DNA of 64,000 nt, from contig CALFNW010000013.1 of NCBI GenBank assembly GCA_937902275.1, forward strand, positions 1 to 64,000, given 5' to 3'. The notes beneath the pieces were generated by a model, which worked only from the letters and a program-made list of their open reading frames with translations, was not told the DNA's origin and ran no database searches. The position numbers were made by a program, and so were the translations under genes. Within the stretch, counting starts at the first letter, position 1, and each line of letters opens with the position of its first letter. Positions 17,721 to 25,929 of the stretch are shown piece after piece. The DNA comes from UBA4717 sp002404395. GTDB taxonomy: Bacteria > Bacillota > Clostridia > Oscillospirales > CAG-272.

Positions 17721-19478
17721 TTGATAAAAATGGTAAAAAAGCTTGCGGAATCTATCCGTGAGTTCAAACGCGACACAATACTTACGCCTATTCTGATCGT
17801 CGGCGAAGTCATAATGGAATGTCTGATACCGTTTGTGATCGCAAAGCTCGTCGGCGTGATCCAAGCCGACGCCGATATCGCCGAAATATTGAAATACGGT
17901 CTTGTTCTCGTGCTGATGGCGTGCATATCGCTGGCTTTCGGTGCTATGGCGGGCAACACCTGCGCCTCCGCCTCCTGCGGATTTGCAAAAAATCTGCGTC
18001 ATGATATGTACAGCCGTATACAGGACTTTTCTTTTGAAAATATCGACCGTTTCTCGGCGTCTTCGTTAGTTACCCGAATGACCACCGACGTCGCCAATGT
18101 GCAAATGGCATTTATGATGATCATTCGCATAGCCATAAGAAGCCCGCTCATGTTCATATTTGCGATCGTAATGTCGTTTATAATGGGAGGTTCGCTTGCC
18201 CTTATGTTCGTGGTCGTGGTTCCGATACTTGCTTTCGGACTCTTTATGATCGCGCGCAAGGCAATGCCGCGCTTCCGCAGCGTTTTCAACAAATATGACG
18301 ATCTGAACAGCTCCATTCAGGAAAACATCAAAGGAATGAGAGTTGTGAAGTCTTTCGTGCGCGAAAGCTTTGAAAAAACGAAATTCGACCGCGCCGCAAA
18401 GGATGTTTGCACCGATTTCACCAAAGCCGAGCGCATAGTCGCACTGAACTCCCCGCTTTTACAGCTCTGTCTTTACTTTGACATGATCTTCGTGTTGCTT
18501 TTCGGCTCAAAGATCGTTATATCCTCTTTCGGACTTAAGATAAATGTCGGAGAGCTTTCAAGTATGCTCACATACGGCTTCATGATACTCAGCTCGCTGA
18601 TGATGCTGTCGATGGTGTACGTGATCATCACCATCTCGGCTGAATCGGCGCGCAGGATCACCGAGGTGCTTGAGGAAGAACCGACGCTCACCTCTCCGAA
18701 AACAGCGGTGTCCGTTGTGCCAAACGGCGATATACGCTTTGAAAACGTTTCCTTTAAATACTCTGCGCACGCAAAGCGAAATTCGCTTGAAAAGATCGAC
18801 CTCACGATAAAGTCCGGCGAGACCATCGGTATTATCGGCGGCACCGGCTCGTCAAAATCCACGCTCGTACAGCTGATCCCGCGTCTCTACGACGCTACCG
18901 AGGGCAGTGTTTGCGTCGGCGGTCATAATGTAAAGGAATATGACCTTGAAGCACTGCGCAGTGCAGTCGCAATGGTACTTCAGAAAAATGTGCTCTTCTC
19001 GGGTACGATCAAGGAAAACCTACGTTGGGGCAACCCCGATGCCACCGATGAAGAAATGCGCGAAGCCTGCAGACTTGCGCAGGCGGACGAATTCATAAGC
19101 ACCTTCCCCGACGGATATGACACCTATATCGAACAAGGCGGTGCCAACGTCTCCGGCGGTCAAAAGCAAAGACTTTGTATTGCGCGCGCCCTGCTCAAAA
19201 AGCCTAAGATTCTGATACTCGACGACTCGACGAGCGCGGTCGATACCCGTACCGACGCGCTTATCCGCCGCGGATTTTCCGAATTTATCCCCGAAACCAC
19301 CAAAATTATAATTGCTCAGCGGATCGCTTCGGTCGAGGACGCCGACCGCATAATCGTAATGGACGGCGGCAAAATTTCCGATATAGGAACTCACGCCGAA
19401 CTTATGCGGACAAGTCCGATCTACCGTGAAGTCTATGAATCTCAGAACAAGGGAGGTGCGGACGATGAGAGGAAATAA
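17721..19478 (+). CDS. ABC exporter half-transporter, degenerate-site subunit
   Basis: 585 residues: six-helix exporter membrane domain (about 1-310) and a nucleotide-binding domain. Walker A reads GGTGSSKST, signature VSGGQKQRL, Walker B is followed by Asp (ILILDDSTSAVD) instead of the catalytic Glu, and the switch His is Gln (IIAQRIASV). It therefore supplies the non-hydrolysing site of a heterodimer with the next gene, as in LmrCD/TM287-288-type exporters. TTG 17721 is the likely start: AAAGGAG ends 10 bases before it, while the ATG at 17730 is too far. It overlaps the partner gene by 14 bases. Substrate unknown; multidrug or lipid export is possible. Confidence 0.88.
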   Translation: MIKMVKKLAESIREFKRDTILTPILIVGEVIMECLIPFVIAKLVGVIQADADIAEILKYGLVLVLMACISLAFGAMAGNTCASASCGFAKNLRHDMYSRIQDFSFENIDRFSASSLVTRMTTDVANVQMAFMMIIRIAIRSPLMFIFAIVMSFIMGGSLALMFVVVVPILAFGLFMIARKAMPRFRSVFNKYDDLNSSIQENIKGMRVVKSFVRESFEKTKFDRAAKDVCTDFTKAERIVALNSPLLQLCLYFDMIFVLLFGSKIVISSFGLKINVGELSSMLTYGFMILSSLMMLSMVYVIITISAESARRITEVLEEEPTLTSPKTAVSVVPNGDIRFENVSFKYSAHAKRNSLEKIDLTIKSGETIGIIGGTGSSKSTLVQLIPRLYDATEGSVCVGGHNVKEYDLEALRSAVAMVLQKNVLFSGTIKENLRWGNPDATDEEMREACRLAQADEFISTFPDGYDTYIEQGGANVSGGQKQRLCIARALLKKPKILILDDSTSAVDTRTDALIRRGFSEFIPETTKIIIAQRIASVEDADRIIVMDGGKISDIGTHAELMRTSPIYREVYESQNKGGADDERK

Positions 19479-21369
19479 AAATCCCACGGGCGCCAAGCCC
19501 GGTACGCTTTTGCGCATATTCAAAGAGCTGTTTCACTTCTATCCCGTACTGCTGCCGATAATGATCATATGTATCATTTTCTCGGCGATCGTAAGCTCTG
19601 TCCCGGCGATCTTTATGCAGAATATTTTTGCGGTGATCGAAAGATTCACCGCGAGCGGAGATTTCGCCGCTGCAAAGCTTGAGATCGCACCGCAACTGCT
19701 CTTCCTCGGTTCAATGTATATTCTCTCGCTCATTTCGGCGTTTGCATATACACAGCTCGGAGCGTATATCACGCAAGGATTCCTCTATAAGCTGCGCAAA
19801 AAGATGTTTGACGGTATGGAGGAGCTGCCGATCAAATACTTCGACACCCATAATCACGGCGATATCATGAGCTATTACACCAACGATATCGACACGCTCA
19901 GACAGCTTGTATCGCAGTCTATGCCCCAACTTCTGACCTCTCTCGTGACCGTCGTGACCGTCTTTTATATAATGCTGCGTTTCAGCCTGTATATGACGCT
20001 CATTGTGGTGGCGGGAGTTACCGTAATGGTGTTCGTCACCAAAAAGATCGGCGGAAACTCGGCAAAATACTTTATCAAACAGCAACGCACGATCGGCAAA
20101 AGCGAAGGCTTTGTCGAGGAAATGATCAACGGTCAGAAAGTGATCAAAGTATTCTGCCATGAAGAAGCGGGAAAAGCTGATTTTGAAAAGATCAACGACG
20201 AGCTGTTCCGCGACTCATGCAGTGCAAACAAGTACGCAAATATTCTGATGCCGATACTGAATAACATCGGCAACGTGCTTTACGTGCTCGTTGCAATTTC
20301 GGGCGGAATATTTCTTGCCTCCGGAGCACGGAATATCGGACTTGCGGGACTTCCCTTTTCGATAAGCGTGGTCGTTCCTTTCCTTAATATGACAAAACAG
20401 TTCTCGGGTAACATCAGCCAGGTGTCGCAGCAGGTCAACTCGGTGGTAATGGGACTTGCAGGCGCTTCAAGAGTGTTTGAGCTTGTTGATGAGAAGCCAG
20501 AAACCGATGAAGGATACGTCACGCTTGTCAATGCCGAGACGCTCGCCGACGGAAGTATCACCGAAAGCGAAAAACGCACCGGAAGTTGGGCATGGAAGCA
20601 TCCGCACGGCGACGGAAGCGTCACCTATACTCCCCTGTGCGGCGATGTGCGCATGACCGACGTTGATTTTGCTTACGAAGAAGGCAAAAACGTCCTGCAC
20701 AACGTCACTCTGTACGCAGAGCCGGGTCAGAAGGTAGCGTTTGTCGGTGCGACAGGTGCCGGCAAGACAACGATCACCAACCTCATCAACCGCTTCTACG
20801 ATATTGCCGACGGCAAGATCAGATATGACGGAATCAATATCAACAAGATAAAGAAAGCCGACCTGCGCCGCTCGCTCGGCATCGTGCTTCAGGACACCAA
20901 CCTCTTTACCGGAACGGTAATGGACAACATCCGTTACGGCAAGCTTGACGCCACCGACGAAGAATGTATCGCCGCCGCAAAGCTTGCGGGTGCAGACGAC
21001 TTTATTACCCGTCTGCCCGACGGATATGACACCAAGCTTACCGGAAACGGAGCGAACCTCTCTCAAGGTCAGCGTCAGCTTATCGCGATCGCGCGTGCCG
21101 CCGTTGCCGATCCGCCCGTAATGATCCTTGACGAGGCAACCTCGTCGATCGATACGCGCACCGAAGCGATCGTTCAGCGCGGCATGGATAAGCTCATGGA
21201 AGGCAGAACGGTATTTGTCATCGCCCATCGCTTGTCCACCGTCAAAAATTCGGACGTGATAATGGTGCTTGACCACGGCAAAATAATCGAGCGCGGCAAC
21301 CACGAAAAGCTTATCGCGGAACGCGGTACCTATTACCGCCTTTACACCGGCGCGTTTGAGCTTGAATGA
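19465..21369 (+). CDS. ABC exporter half-transporter, catalytic subunit
   Basis: 634 residues with six-helix membrane domain and a complete catalytic nucleotide-binding domain: Walker A GATGAGKTT, Walker B VMILDEATSSID with Glu, switch His in VIAHRLSTV. Its own signature is LSQGQRQL (Gln in place of the second Gly), which would face the degenerate Walker site of the partner. An insertion of about 40 residues (ESEKRTGSWAWKHPHGDGS) lies just before the nucleotide-binding domain, common in this subfamily. Start ATG 19465 has GGGAGGTG upstream and overlaps the first subunit, so the two are translated together. Confidence 0.9.
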   Translation: MRGNKNPTGAKPGTLLRIFKELFHFYPVLLPIMIICIIFSAIVSSVPAIFMQNIFAVIERFTASGDFAAAKLEIAPQLLFLGSMYILSLISAFAYTQLGAYITQGFLYKLRKKMFDGMEELPIKYFDTHNHGDIMSYYTNDIDTLRQLVSQSMPQLLTSLVTVVTVFYIMLRFSLYMTLIVVAGVTVMVFVTKKIGGNSAKYFIKQQRTIGKSEGFVEEMINGQKVIKVFCHEEAGKADFEKINDELFRDSCSANKYANILMPILNNIGNVLYVLVAISGGIFLASGARNIGLAGLPFSISVVVPFLNMTKQFSGNISQVSQQVNSVVMGLAGASRVFELVDEKPETDEGYVTLVNAETLADGSITESEKRTGSWAWKHPHGDGSVTYTPLCGDVRMTDVDFAYEEGKNVLHNVTLYAEPGQKVAFVGATGAGKTTITNLINRFYDIADGKIRYDGININKIKKADLRRSLGIVLQDTNLFTGTVMDNIRYGKLDATDEECIAAAKLAGADDFITRLPDGYDTKLTGNGANLSQGQRQLIAIARAAVADPPVMILDEATSSIDTRTEAIVQRGMDKLMEGRTVFVIAHRLSTVKNSDVIMVLDHGKIIERGNHEKLIAERGTYYRLYTGAFELE

Positions 21370-21390
21370 TCGGTCCTTAAATATCACATA

Positions 21391-21427
21391 CAAACGGAGA
21401 CCGCGGGAAATCCGCAGTCTCCGTTTG
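21391..21427. terminator. Bidirectional terminator between convergent genes
   Basis: CAAACGGAGACCGCGG/CCGCAGTCTCCGTTTG with a GAAAT-type loop, followed by CTTTTT on the plus strand. Serves the ABC exporter and possibly the dehydrogenase gene from the other side. Confidence 0.85.
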
Positions 21428-21443
21428 CTTTTTACTTATTCTG

Positions 21444-22472
21444 TCAGTTTTCATTCGGATTAACTATATACTTTCCGAGGCGTCTTTGAGCCTTGTCCGC
21501 AAGCAATGACGGCAGCCGGTCAAGCGGGAGCTTGCCGTAGATCATAGATGAAACGTCGATTCGCCGCGAGTCTATAAGCTTTATCGCTTTCTCCTCCGTA
21601 TACGGATTTATGTACGACGCTTTTATTTCAAGCTCTTTTTTGAACACCTCAAACGGCTTCAATTGCATAACGGCCCCCGGCGCGGTAAGTCCGAACAACA
21701 TCACCGTCGCTTTTTTACCGGCAAGGCGGACCGCTTCTTCCATAGTGGAAACAAGCCCCGCACATTCGATAACCTTGTCAATATTTTCAAAACCGTGCGC
21801 GGCGAGCACCTCATCCGCTTTCTGAACAGCAGGATCGATTGCAAGCTCTGCGCCGAGCTTTATCGCCATTGCACGCTTTTCGGTGTCCGGCTCGATCACC
21901 GCGACCCTTGCTGCGCCCGAAAGCTTTGCAAGCTCTGTCATCAACATGCCGATCATTCCGCAGCCTATGATCACAACATTGTCGCTGTATTCAATATGAC
22001 AAAGCTCAATACCGTGCAGACAGCATGAGACCGGCTCAGCCATCGCCGCTTCATCAAAAGTCGTACTATCGGCAATTTTCAAAGCCTGACTCTCCGGAAC
22101 CGCGCAGTATTCGGCAAAACCGCCATTGACCGTAGTGCCGATACCCGTCATCTGCTCGCAGAAGTGTCCGACCCCGCTTCGGCAAAAACGGCAGGCTCCG
22201 CAGAGCTTGTTCGGGTCAACGCACACCCGATCGCCCGGTTTGATATGCCTGACCCTTGAACCGACCGCTTCGACCATTCCGGAGAACTCGTGTCCGAGCA
22301 CGGTTCCCGCAGGAGTTGCCGCCGCCCCCTCGTCTCCCTCAAATATGTGCACGTCGGTTCCGCAGATCCCGCACGCCATAACCTTGATAAGCACCTCGTC
22401 CGCTCCCGGGACGGGCTTGTTTATTTCTTCGATCCTCAGATCATGTTTTCCGTAAAATACAGCCGCTTTCAT
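21444..22472 (-). CDS. Zinc-dependent medium-chain dehydrogenase (sorbitol/threonine dehydrogenase-like)
   Basis: 342-residue MDR enzyme that oxidises a polyol or similar alcohol with NAD(P)+. Catalytic zinc ligands: Cys37 in CGICGTDVH, His61/Glu62 in GHEFSG. Four structural-zinc cysteines at 91, 94, 97 and 105 (CGACRFCRSGVGHFC). Rossmann motif VVIIGCGMIGMLMTELAK. The exact substrate cannot be read. It lies 64 bases downstream of a PHP-family phosphatase gene, probably in one transcript divergent from a DeoR regulator, which suggests sugar or polyol catabolism. A start hairpin precedes ATG 22472 with GGAGAG between. Confidence 0.86.
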   Translation of the reverse strand: MKAAVFYGKHDLRIEEINKPVPGADEVLIKVMACGICGTDVHIFEGDEGAAATPAGTVLGHEFSGMVEAVGSRVRHIKPGDRVCVDPNKLCGACRFCRSGVGHFCEQMTGIGTTVNGGFAEYCAVPESQALKIADSTTFDEAAMAEPVSCCLHGIELCHIEYSDNVVIIGCGMIGMLMTELAKLSGAARVAVIEPDTEKRAMAIKLGAELAIDPAVQKADEVLAAHGFENIDKVIECAGLVSTMEEAVRLAGKKATVMLFGLTAPGAVMQLKPFEVFKKELEIKASYINPYTEEKAIKLIDSRRIDVSSMIYGKLPLDRLPSLLADKAQRRLGKYIVNPNEN

Positions 22473-22484
22473 CTTTCTCTCCGC

Positions 22485-22499
22485 GCCGCCGTCGGCGGC
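22485..22499 (-). repeat. Start-proximal hairpin before the dehydrogenase gene
   Basis: Minus strand: TTTTATGA, GCCGCC-GAC-GGCGGC, then GCGGAGAGAAAG and ATG. Confidence 0.75.
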
Positions 22500-22536
22500 T
22501 CATAAAACAATCAGCAATTTTCGTGTCGCCGTTCTT

Positions 22537-23385
22537 TTACAATGTGCAGGGGATCGCGCATCTTTTCTTGTAATAATACACGTTTTCAAAGCCAAGCGAT
22601 TTAAGTTCTTTCAGAGCACCGTCGAAATTTCCGGCACAATCGCGGGCGATATGCGCATCCGAACCGAGAGTGATCAATTCACCGCCGAGCCGCTTATACT
22701 CCGCAATTATCCACTGCTCGGGCATATACTCGTCATATATGCTGCCTAAGTTCGAGGTGTTGACCTCCAAAGCAACGCCGCGTGAAATTATCTGTTTCAG
22801 AATCGCGGTTATTTCCGCCGAATACTCTCGGGGATCTGCCTTAAAGCCGTATTTGCCGACTACATATCTGAACGGGCAGGTCAGATGCGCCGCAATGTCA
22901 AAATCCGATACCTCAAGCATATGCGCATAATCGGCAAAGTAGGTCAGAAGATAGCCGTGCCGCTCGGCATCATTCATCTTCCCGAAATCTATTTTACTGT
23001 ACGGCATCTCAAAACCCTTGAAACGGGCGGCGTGGACCGAACCTATAACAACGTCAAAATCATACTTATCAATAAGCCGCGCGGTATACTCGGGGTAATA
23101 AAAGCCCTCTCCCATTTCAACGCCGCGCAGGATCTCAACTCCGCGCTCGCCGCATTCCTCTATCGCTTGCATTGACTTGCCTATCACATCGTCAACATCA
23201 ATTCTTTCAATGAACTCAATATCCGCATGATCGGTAACGGCAAAGCCGCAAAGTCCTGCCGCCTTGGCTGCCCTTGCCATTTCGGAAAGAGGACATTCGG
23301 AATCGTGCGACGCCGCGCTGTGCGTATGCATATCATAAATTTTGCCCTTAAGCGCGCCGCTCAGAATACGCTTATCTTCGCTCAT
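22537..23385 (-). CDS. PHP-family histidinol-phosphatase-like phosphoesterase
   Basis: 282-residue PHP-domain protein. Metal-binding motifs: MHTHSAASHDSEC (His20, His22), VTDHAD, the glutamate motif LRGVEMGEG, VIGSVHAAR, and the C-terminal LGSDAH. These match the HisJ-type histidinol-phosphatase/PHP group that hydrolyses phosphate monoesters with a trinuclear metal centre. No other his genes are near, and it is paired with a dehydrogenase and a DeoR regulator, so a sugar phosphate substrate is equally likely. Start ATG 23385 with GGAAGG upstream. Confidence 0.82.
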   Translation of the reverse strand: MSEDKRILSGALKGKIYDMHTHSAASHDSECPLSEMARAAKAAGLCGFAVTDHADIEFIERIDVDDVIGKSMQAIEECGERGVEILRGVEMGEGFYYPEYTARLIDKYDFDVVIGSVHAARFKGFEMPYSKIDFGKMNDAERHGYLLTYFADYAHMLEVSDFDIAAHLTCPFRYVVGKYGFKADPREYSAEITAILKQIISRGVALEVNTSNLGSIYDEYMPEQWIIAEYKRLGGELITLGSDAHIARDCAGNFDGALKELKSLGFENVYYYKKRCAIPCTL

Positions 23386-23423
23386 TTACATCATTCCTTC
23401 CGTAATCGACTTATTTGCAGGTG

Positions 23424-23452
23424 TTGACAGTCGGTTTTATGTAGTATATAAT
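23424..23452 (+). promoter_or_regulatory. Sigma-A promoter of the DeoR-type regulator gene
   Basis: TTGACA (23424-23429), 17 nt, TATAAT (23447-23452). Confidence 0.85.
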
Positions 23453-23476
23453 AATCCAAAGCGCTCATTCGGTCAA
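23448..23476 (-). promoter_or_regulatory. Divergent sigma-A promoter of the PHP/dehydrogenase pair
   Basis: Minus strand TTGACC (23476-23471), 17 nt, TATTAT (23453-23448). Its -10 box overlaps the -10 box of the regulator's promoter. Confidence 0.7.
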
Positions 23477-23515
23477 TAATCGCCGCAATAAATGGCAAAA
23501 TGCGCATATTATTGA
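23473..23515. promoter_or_regulatory. Candidate DeoR operator: inverted repeat
   Basis: TCAATAAT (23473-23480) and ATTATTGA (23508-23515), with a wider CGCTCA (23462-23467)/TGAGCG (23513-23518) pair. It covers the -35 of the PHP promoter and the start of the regulator transcript. Binding is inferred. Confidence 0.5.
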
Positions 23516-23548
23516 GCGTTTCCGGCAAAAATCGGAGGTTAAACAGTC

Positions 23549-24283
23549 ATGAACAAAGAACGCGAACGCGAAATACTCAAAATATTGCTTGCTCAGAAAA
23601 AGGTCGCCGTATCAGAGCTTGCCGCACGGCTGTATGCCGGCGAATCATCGATACGCCGCGATCTGGCAAGTCTTGAGCATCAACGTCTTATTAAGCGCGT
23701 CCACGGCGGCGCGGTGCTTGAAGAAAGCAGCCTTTCGGCGCTTAAGATACCCTTTGTTATACGTGAGCTTGAAGAGTCCGAAGCCAAAGTCACCATGGCA
23801 AGAGCCGCCGCAGAATACGTAAAGGATTATGATGTGATCTTCCTTGACGCTTCTTCAAGCGCGTATAATCTCGTTCCGTTTTTGGCGGTAAAAAATCATA
23901 TAACCGTTATGACGAGCGGTATCAAGACTCTGCTTGCTCTCGGAGAGTACGGGATCAAGGCAATAAGCACCGGCGGCGAGCTTATCGCTTCCTGTCAATC
24001 GCTCGTAGGAGAGGCGGCATATAAAAGCATTGCCTCGATAAACGCTGATATCTGCTTTTTCTCCTGCCGCGGACTTGACCTTGACGGACGGCTGACCGAT
24101 ATTTCCGACAGCGAAAATATCGTCAGACAGCGAATGATCGAATTTTCAAGACGATCATATTTGTTGTGCGCCAAAAGCAAACTCGAAAAAAAATATTTTC
24201 ACAATCTCTGCCGCGCCGACGACATCAGCGGCATAATCAGCGAAGCGCCGCTTCCTTCGCCGCTTGCAAAATATCAGGCTTAA
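23549..24283 (+). CDS. DeoR/GlpR-family transcriptional regulator
   Basis: 244 residues. N-terminal winged helix (MNKEREREILKILLAQKKVAVSELA, recognition helix SSIRRDLASLEHQ, wing IKRVHGGAVL) and a C-terminal sugar-phosphate-sensing DeoRC domain (DYDVIFLDASSSAYNLVPFL, STGGELIASCQSLVGEAAY). Such regulators repress sugar catabolic genes until a phosphorylated intermediate binds. Divergent from the PHP phosphatase/dehydrogenase pair with overlapping promoters and an inverted repeat between, so these are its likely targets as well as itself. GGAGG lies 9 bases before ATG 23549. Confidence 0.9.
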   Translation: MNKEREREILKILLAQKKVAVSELAARLYAGESSIRRDLASLEHQRLIKRVHGGAVLEESSLSALKIPFVIRELEESEAKVTMARAAAEYVKDYDVIFLDASSSAYNLVPFLAVKNHITVMTSGIKTLLALGEYGIKAISTGGELIASCQSLVGEAAYKSIASINADICFFSCRGLDLDGRLTDISDSENIVRQRMIEFSRRSYLLCAKSKLEKKYFHNLCRADDISGIISEAPLPSPLAKYQA

Positions 24284-24292
24284 AATATCAAA

Positions 24293-24351
24293 GATCTCCG
24301 TTTATAGTCCGACTTTACGAAATATTCGAAAGCCGCCGATAAACGGAGATC
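24293..24351. terminator. Possible terminator stem between convergent genes
   Basis: 13-bp perfect stem GATCTCCGTTTAT/ATAAACGGAGATC with a 33-nt loop, between convergent deoR-type and permease genes. It lacks a clear T-run, so its role as a terminator is uncertain. Confidence 0.45.
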
Positions 24352-24381
24352 AAATCAGACATTATTTAACAGTGAACAAGG

Positions 24382-25797
24382 TCAGTGCGTCAGGAAGAAC
24401 ATCGCCGCAAAGAGGAGCGAAATGATGACCGTGCCGACCTTGATCTCGCGTGCCTTGCCCATCAGGAGCTTGATCAACACATATGAGATAAGACCGAAAG
24501 CAATACCGTAAGAAATATTATATGAAAACGGCATCATGGCAAGCGTCAGGAATGCCGGAAGCGCCACTTCGGGATCGTTCCACTCGATATCCTTAACACA
24601 TCCTATCATAAGTATTCCGACATAGATAAGCGCGGCGGCATATGCGCACGCCGGTATCAGCGACGCAAGCGGCGAAAGGAACATGGCGATAAGGAAGAAA
24701 AGCGCAGTAAATATTGAAGTGAGTCCGGTACGGCCGCCGACCGCAATACCCGATGACGATTCAACAAAAGTGGTAACGGTTGAAGTACCGCAAACCGAAC
24801 CTGCGCAGGTCGCGATCGCGTCTGCAAGCATCGCGCGGTCCATATTCGGAACCTCGTCCTCGCCATTCGCATTTTTTACAAGCATATTTCCGCCGCGGCA
24901 AGCGCCGTAAAGCGTTCCGAGTGTGTCAAACATATCAACCATGCAAAAAGCGAGCGCGGTAGTAATGAAAGTGATCACCAACCCGCTCACGGTATGACCG
25001 GTCTCGGGTGCAAGATACGCCGAAAAGTCAAAGCCCTCGGTAAAGACCTTGCCGAACGCCAACTTTGCGAAATCGCCGAAAGCCGCAAGCGGATTAAGCG
25101 AACTCCCCGCCATGAAACCGTCATAGAAGCCTTCAACGGTAAAGCCGAGCAAATAGTAAACCGCCGCACCGCCGAGCACACCGAGCAGAATCGCTCCGCG
25201 CACATTACGTTTTGAAAGCACCGCGATAACGATCACCGCCGCTATGGTCACCAGCATAGGCATAATATCCGCCCACTTCGCACCGCCGAGCAGGTTGAAC
25301 GAGTTGAGCGTCACACCGGTCGAAGAGCTTGCAATTACTATTTTGGCGTCCTGGAAGCCGAGCATTGCAATGAAAAGTCCTATGCCCGCCGGGATCGCCG
25401 CTTTGACCGCATGAGGGATCGCATCAAAGATCAGTCTGCGAAGTCCGGTAACGGTAAGCAGTACAAATATTATACCGTCGGCAAGCACGAACAATAATGC
25501 GTTCGCATATGTAAAGCCGAGACCGAAACAGACCGTGTAGACAAAGAATGCATTGAGTCCCATTCCGCTTGCCTGTGCGAGCGGAAGATTGGCAAGCAAT
25601 CCGATAAGCAGGGTGCCGATGACTGCCGACAGCGCCGTTGCAATGTATATCGCATTATACGACACCGTACCTAAGTCTGCAAACATTCCGGAGTTGACCA
25701 TAAGAATGTACGCCATTGCCATAAACGTGGTCAGTCCCGCGGCAAATTCGGTGCGCACGGTAGTACCGCGTTCTTTGAGCTTGAAAAACTTTTCCAT
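24382..25797 (-). CDS. NCS2-family purine/pyrimidine permease (AzgA-like)
   Basis: 471-residue transporter with 12-14 membrane segments. Family blocks: RTEFAAGLTTFMAMAYILMVN at the N terminus, LPLAQASGMGLNAFFVYTVCFGLGFTY, and FVESSSGIAVGGRTGLTS, all typical of the AzgA-like (hypoxanthine/guanine/adenine) branch of NCS2 proton symporters. The exact base is not decided by sequence reading. ATG 25797 (MEKFFKLKERGT) is chosen as family N-terminus; an upstream in-frame start at 25896 would add an unrelated segment crossing the hairpin. No purine riboswitch is seen in the 130-base leader. Confidence 0.88.
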   Translation of the reverse strand: MEKFFKLKERGTTVRTEFAAGLTTFMAMAYILMVNSGMFADLGTVSYNAIYIATALSAVIGTLLIGLLANLPLAQASGMGLNAFFVYTVCFGLGFTYANALLFVLADGIIFVLLTVTGLRRLIFDAIPHAVKAAIPAGIGLFIAMLGFQDAKIVIASSSTGVTLNSFNLLGGAKWADIMPMLVTIAAVIVIAVLSKRNVRGAILLGVLGGAAVYYLLGFTVEGFYDGFMAGSSLNPLAAFGDFAKLAFGKVFTEGFDFSAYLAPETGHTVSGLVITFITTALAFCMVDMFDTLGTLYGACRGGNMLVKNANGEDEVPNMDRAMLADAIATCAGSVCGTSTVTTFVESSSGIAVGGRTGLTSIFTALFFLIAMFLSPLASLIPACAYAAALIYVGILMIGCVKDIEWNDPEVALPAFLTLAMMPFSYNISYGIAFGLISYVLIKLLMGKAREIKVGTVIISLLFAAMFFLTH

Positions 25798-25810
25798 AAC
25801 AGCATCTTCT

Positions 25811-25825
25811 ATCGGCGTAGCCGAC
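25811..25825 (-). repeat. Start-proximal hairpin before the NCS2 permease gene
   Basis: Minus strand: TTGTTGA, GTCGGC-TAC-GCCGAT (one G-T pair), AGAAG..., ATG 25797. Confidence 0.75.
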
Positions 25826-25929
25826 TCAACAAATATTGCGCGAAGCGTAAGGCAATGCCTGTCCGAACCTTTCACGCCGCTTTCAGAATAACGCAACTTG
25901 CGAGTTTTTTGTAATTATATATCCTGACT

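Noticed and set aside
24293..24351. Calling the 13-bp inverted repeat a firm terminator
   Set aside because: No T-run on either side and a 33-nt loop; kept at low confidence only.
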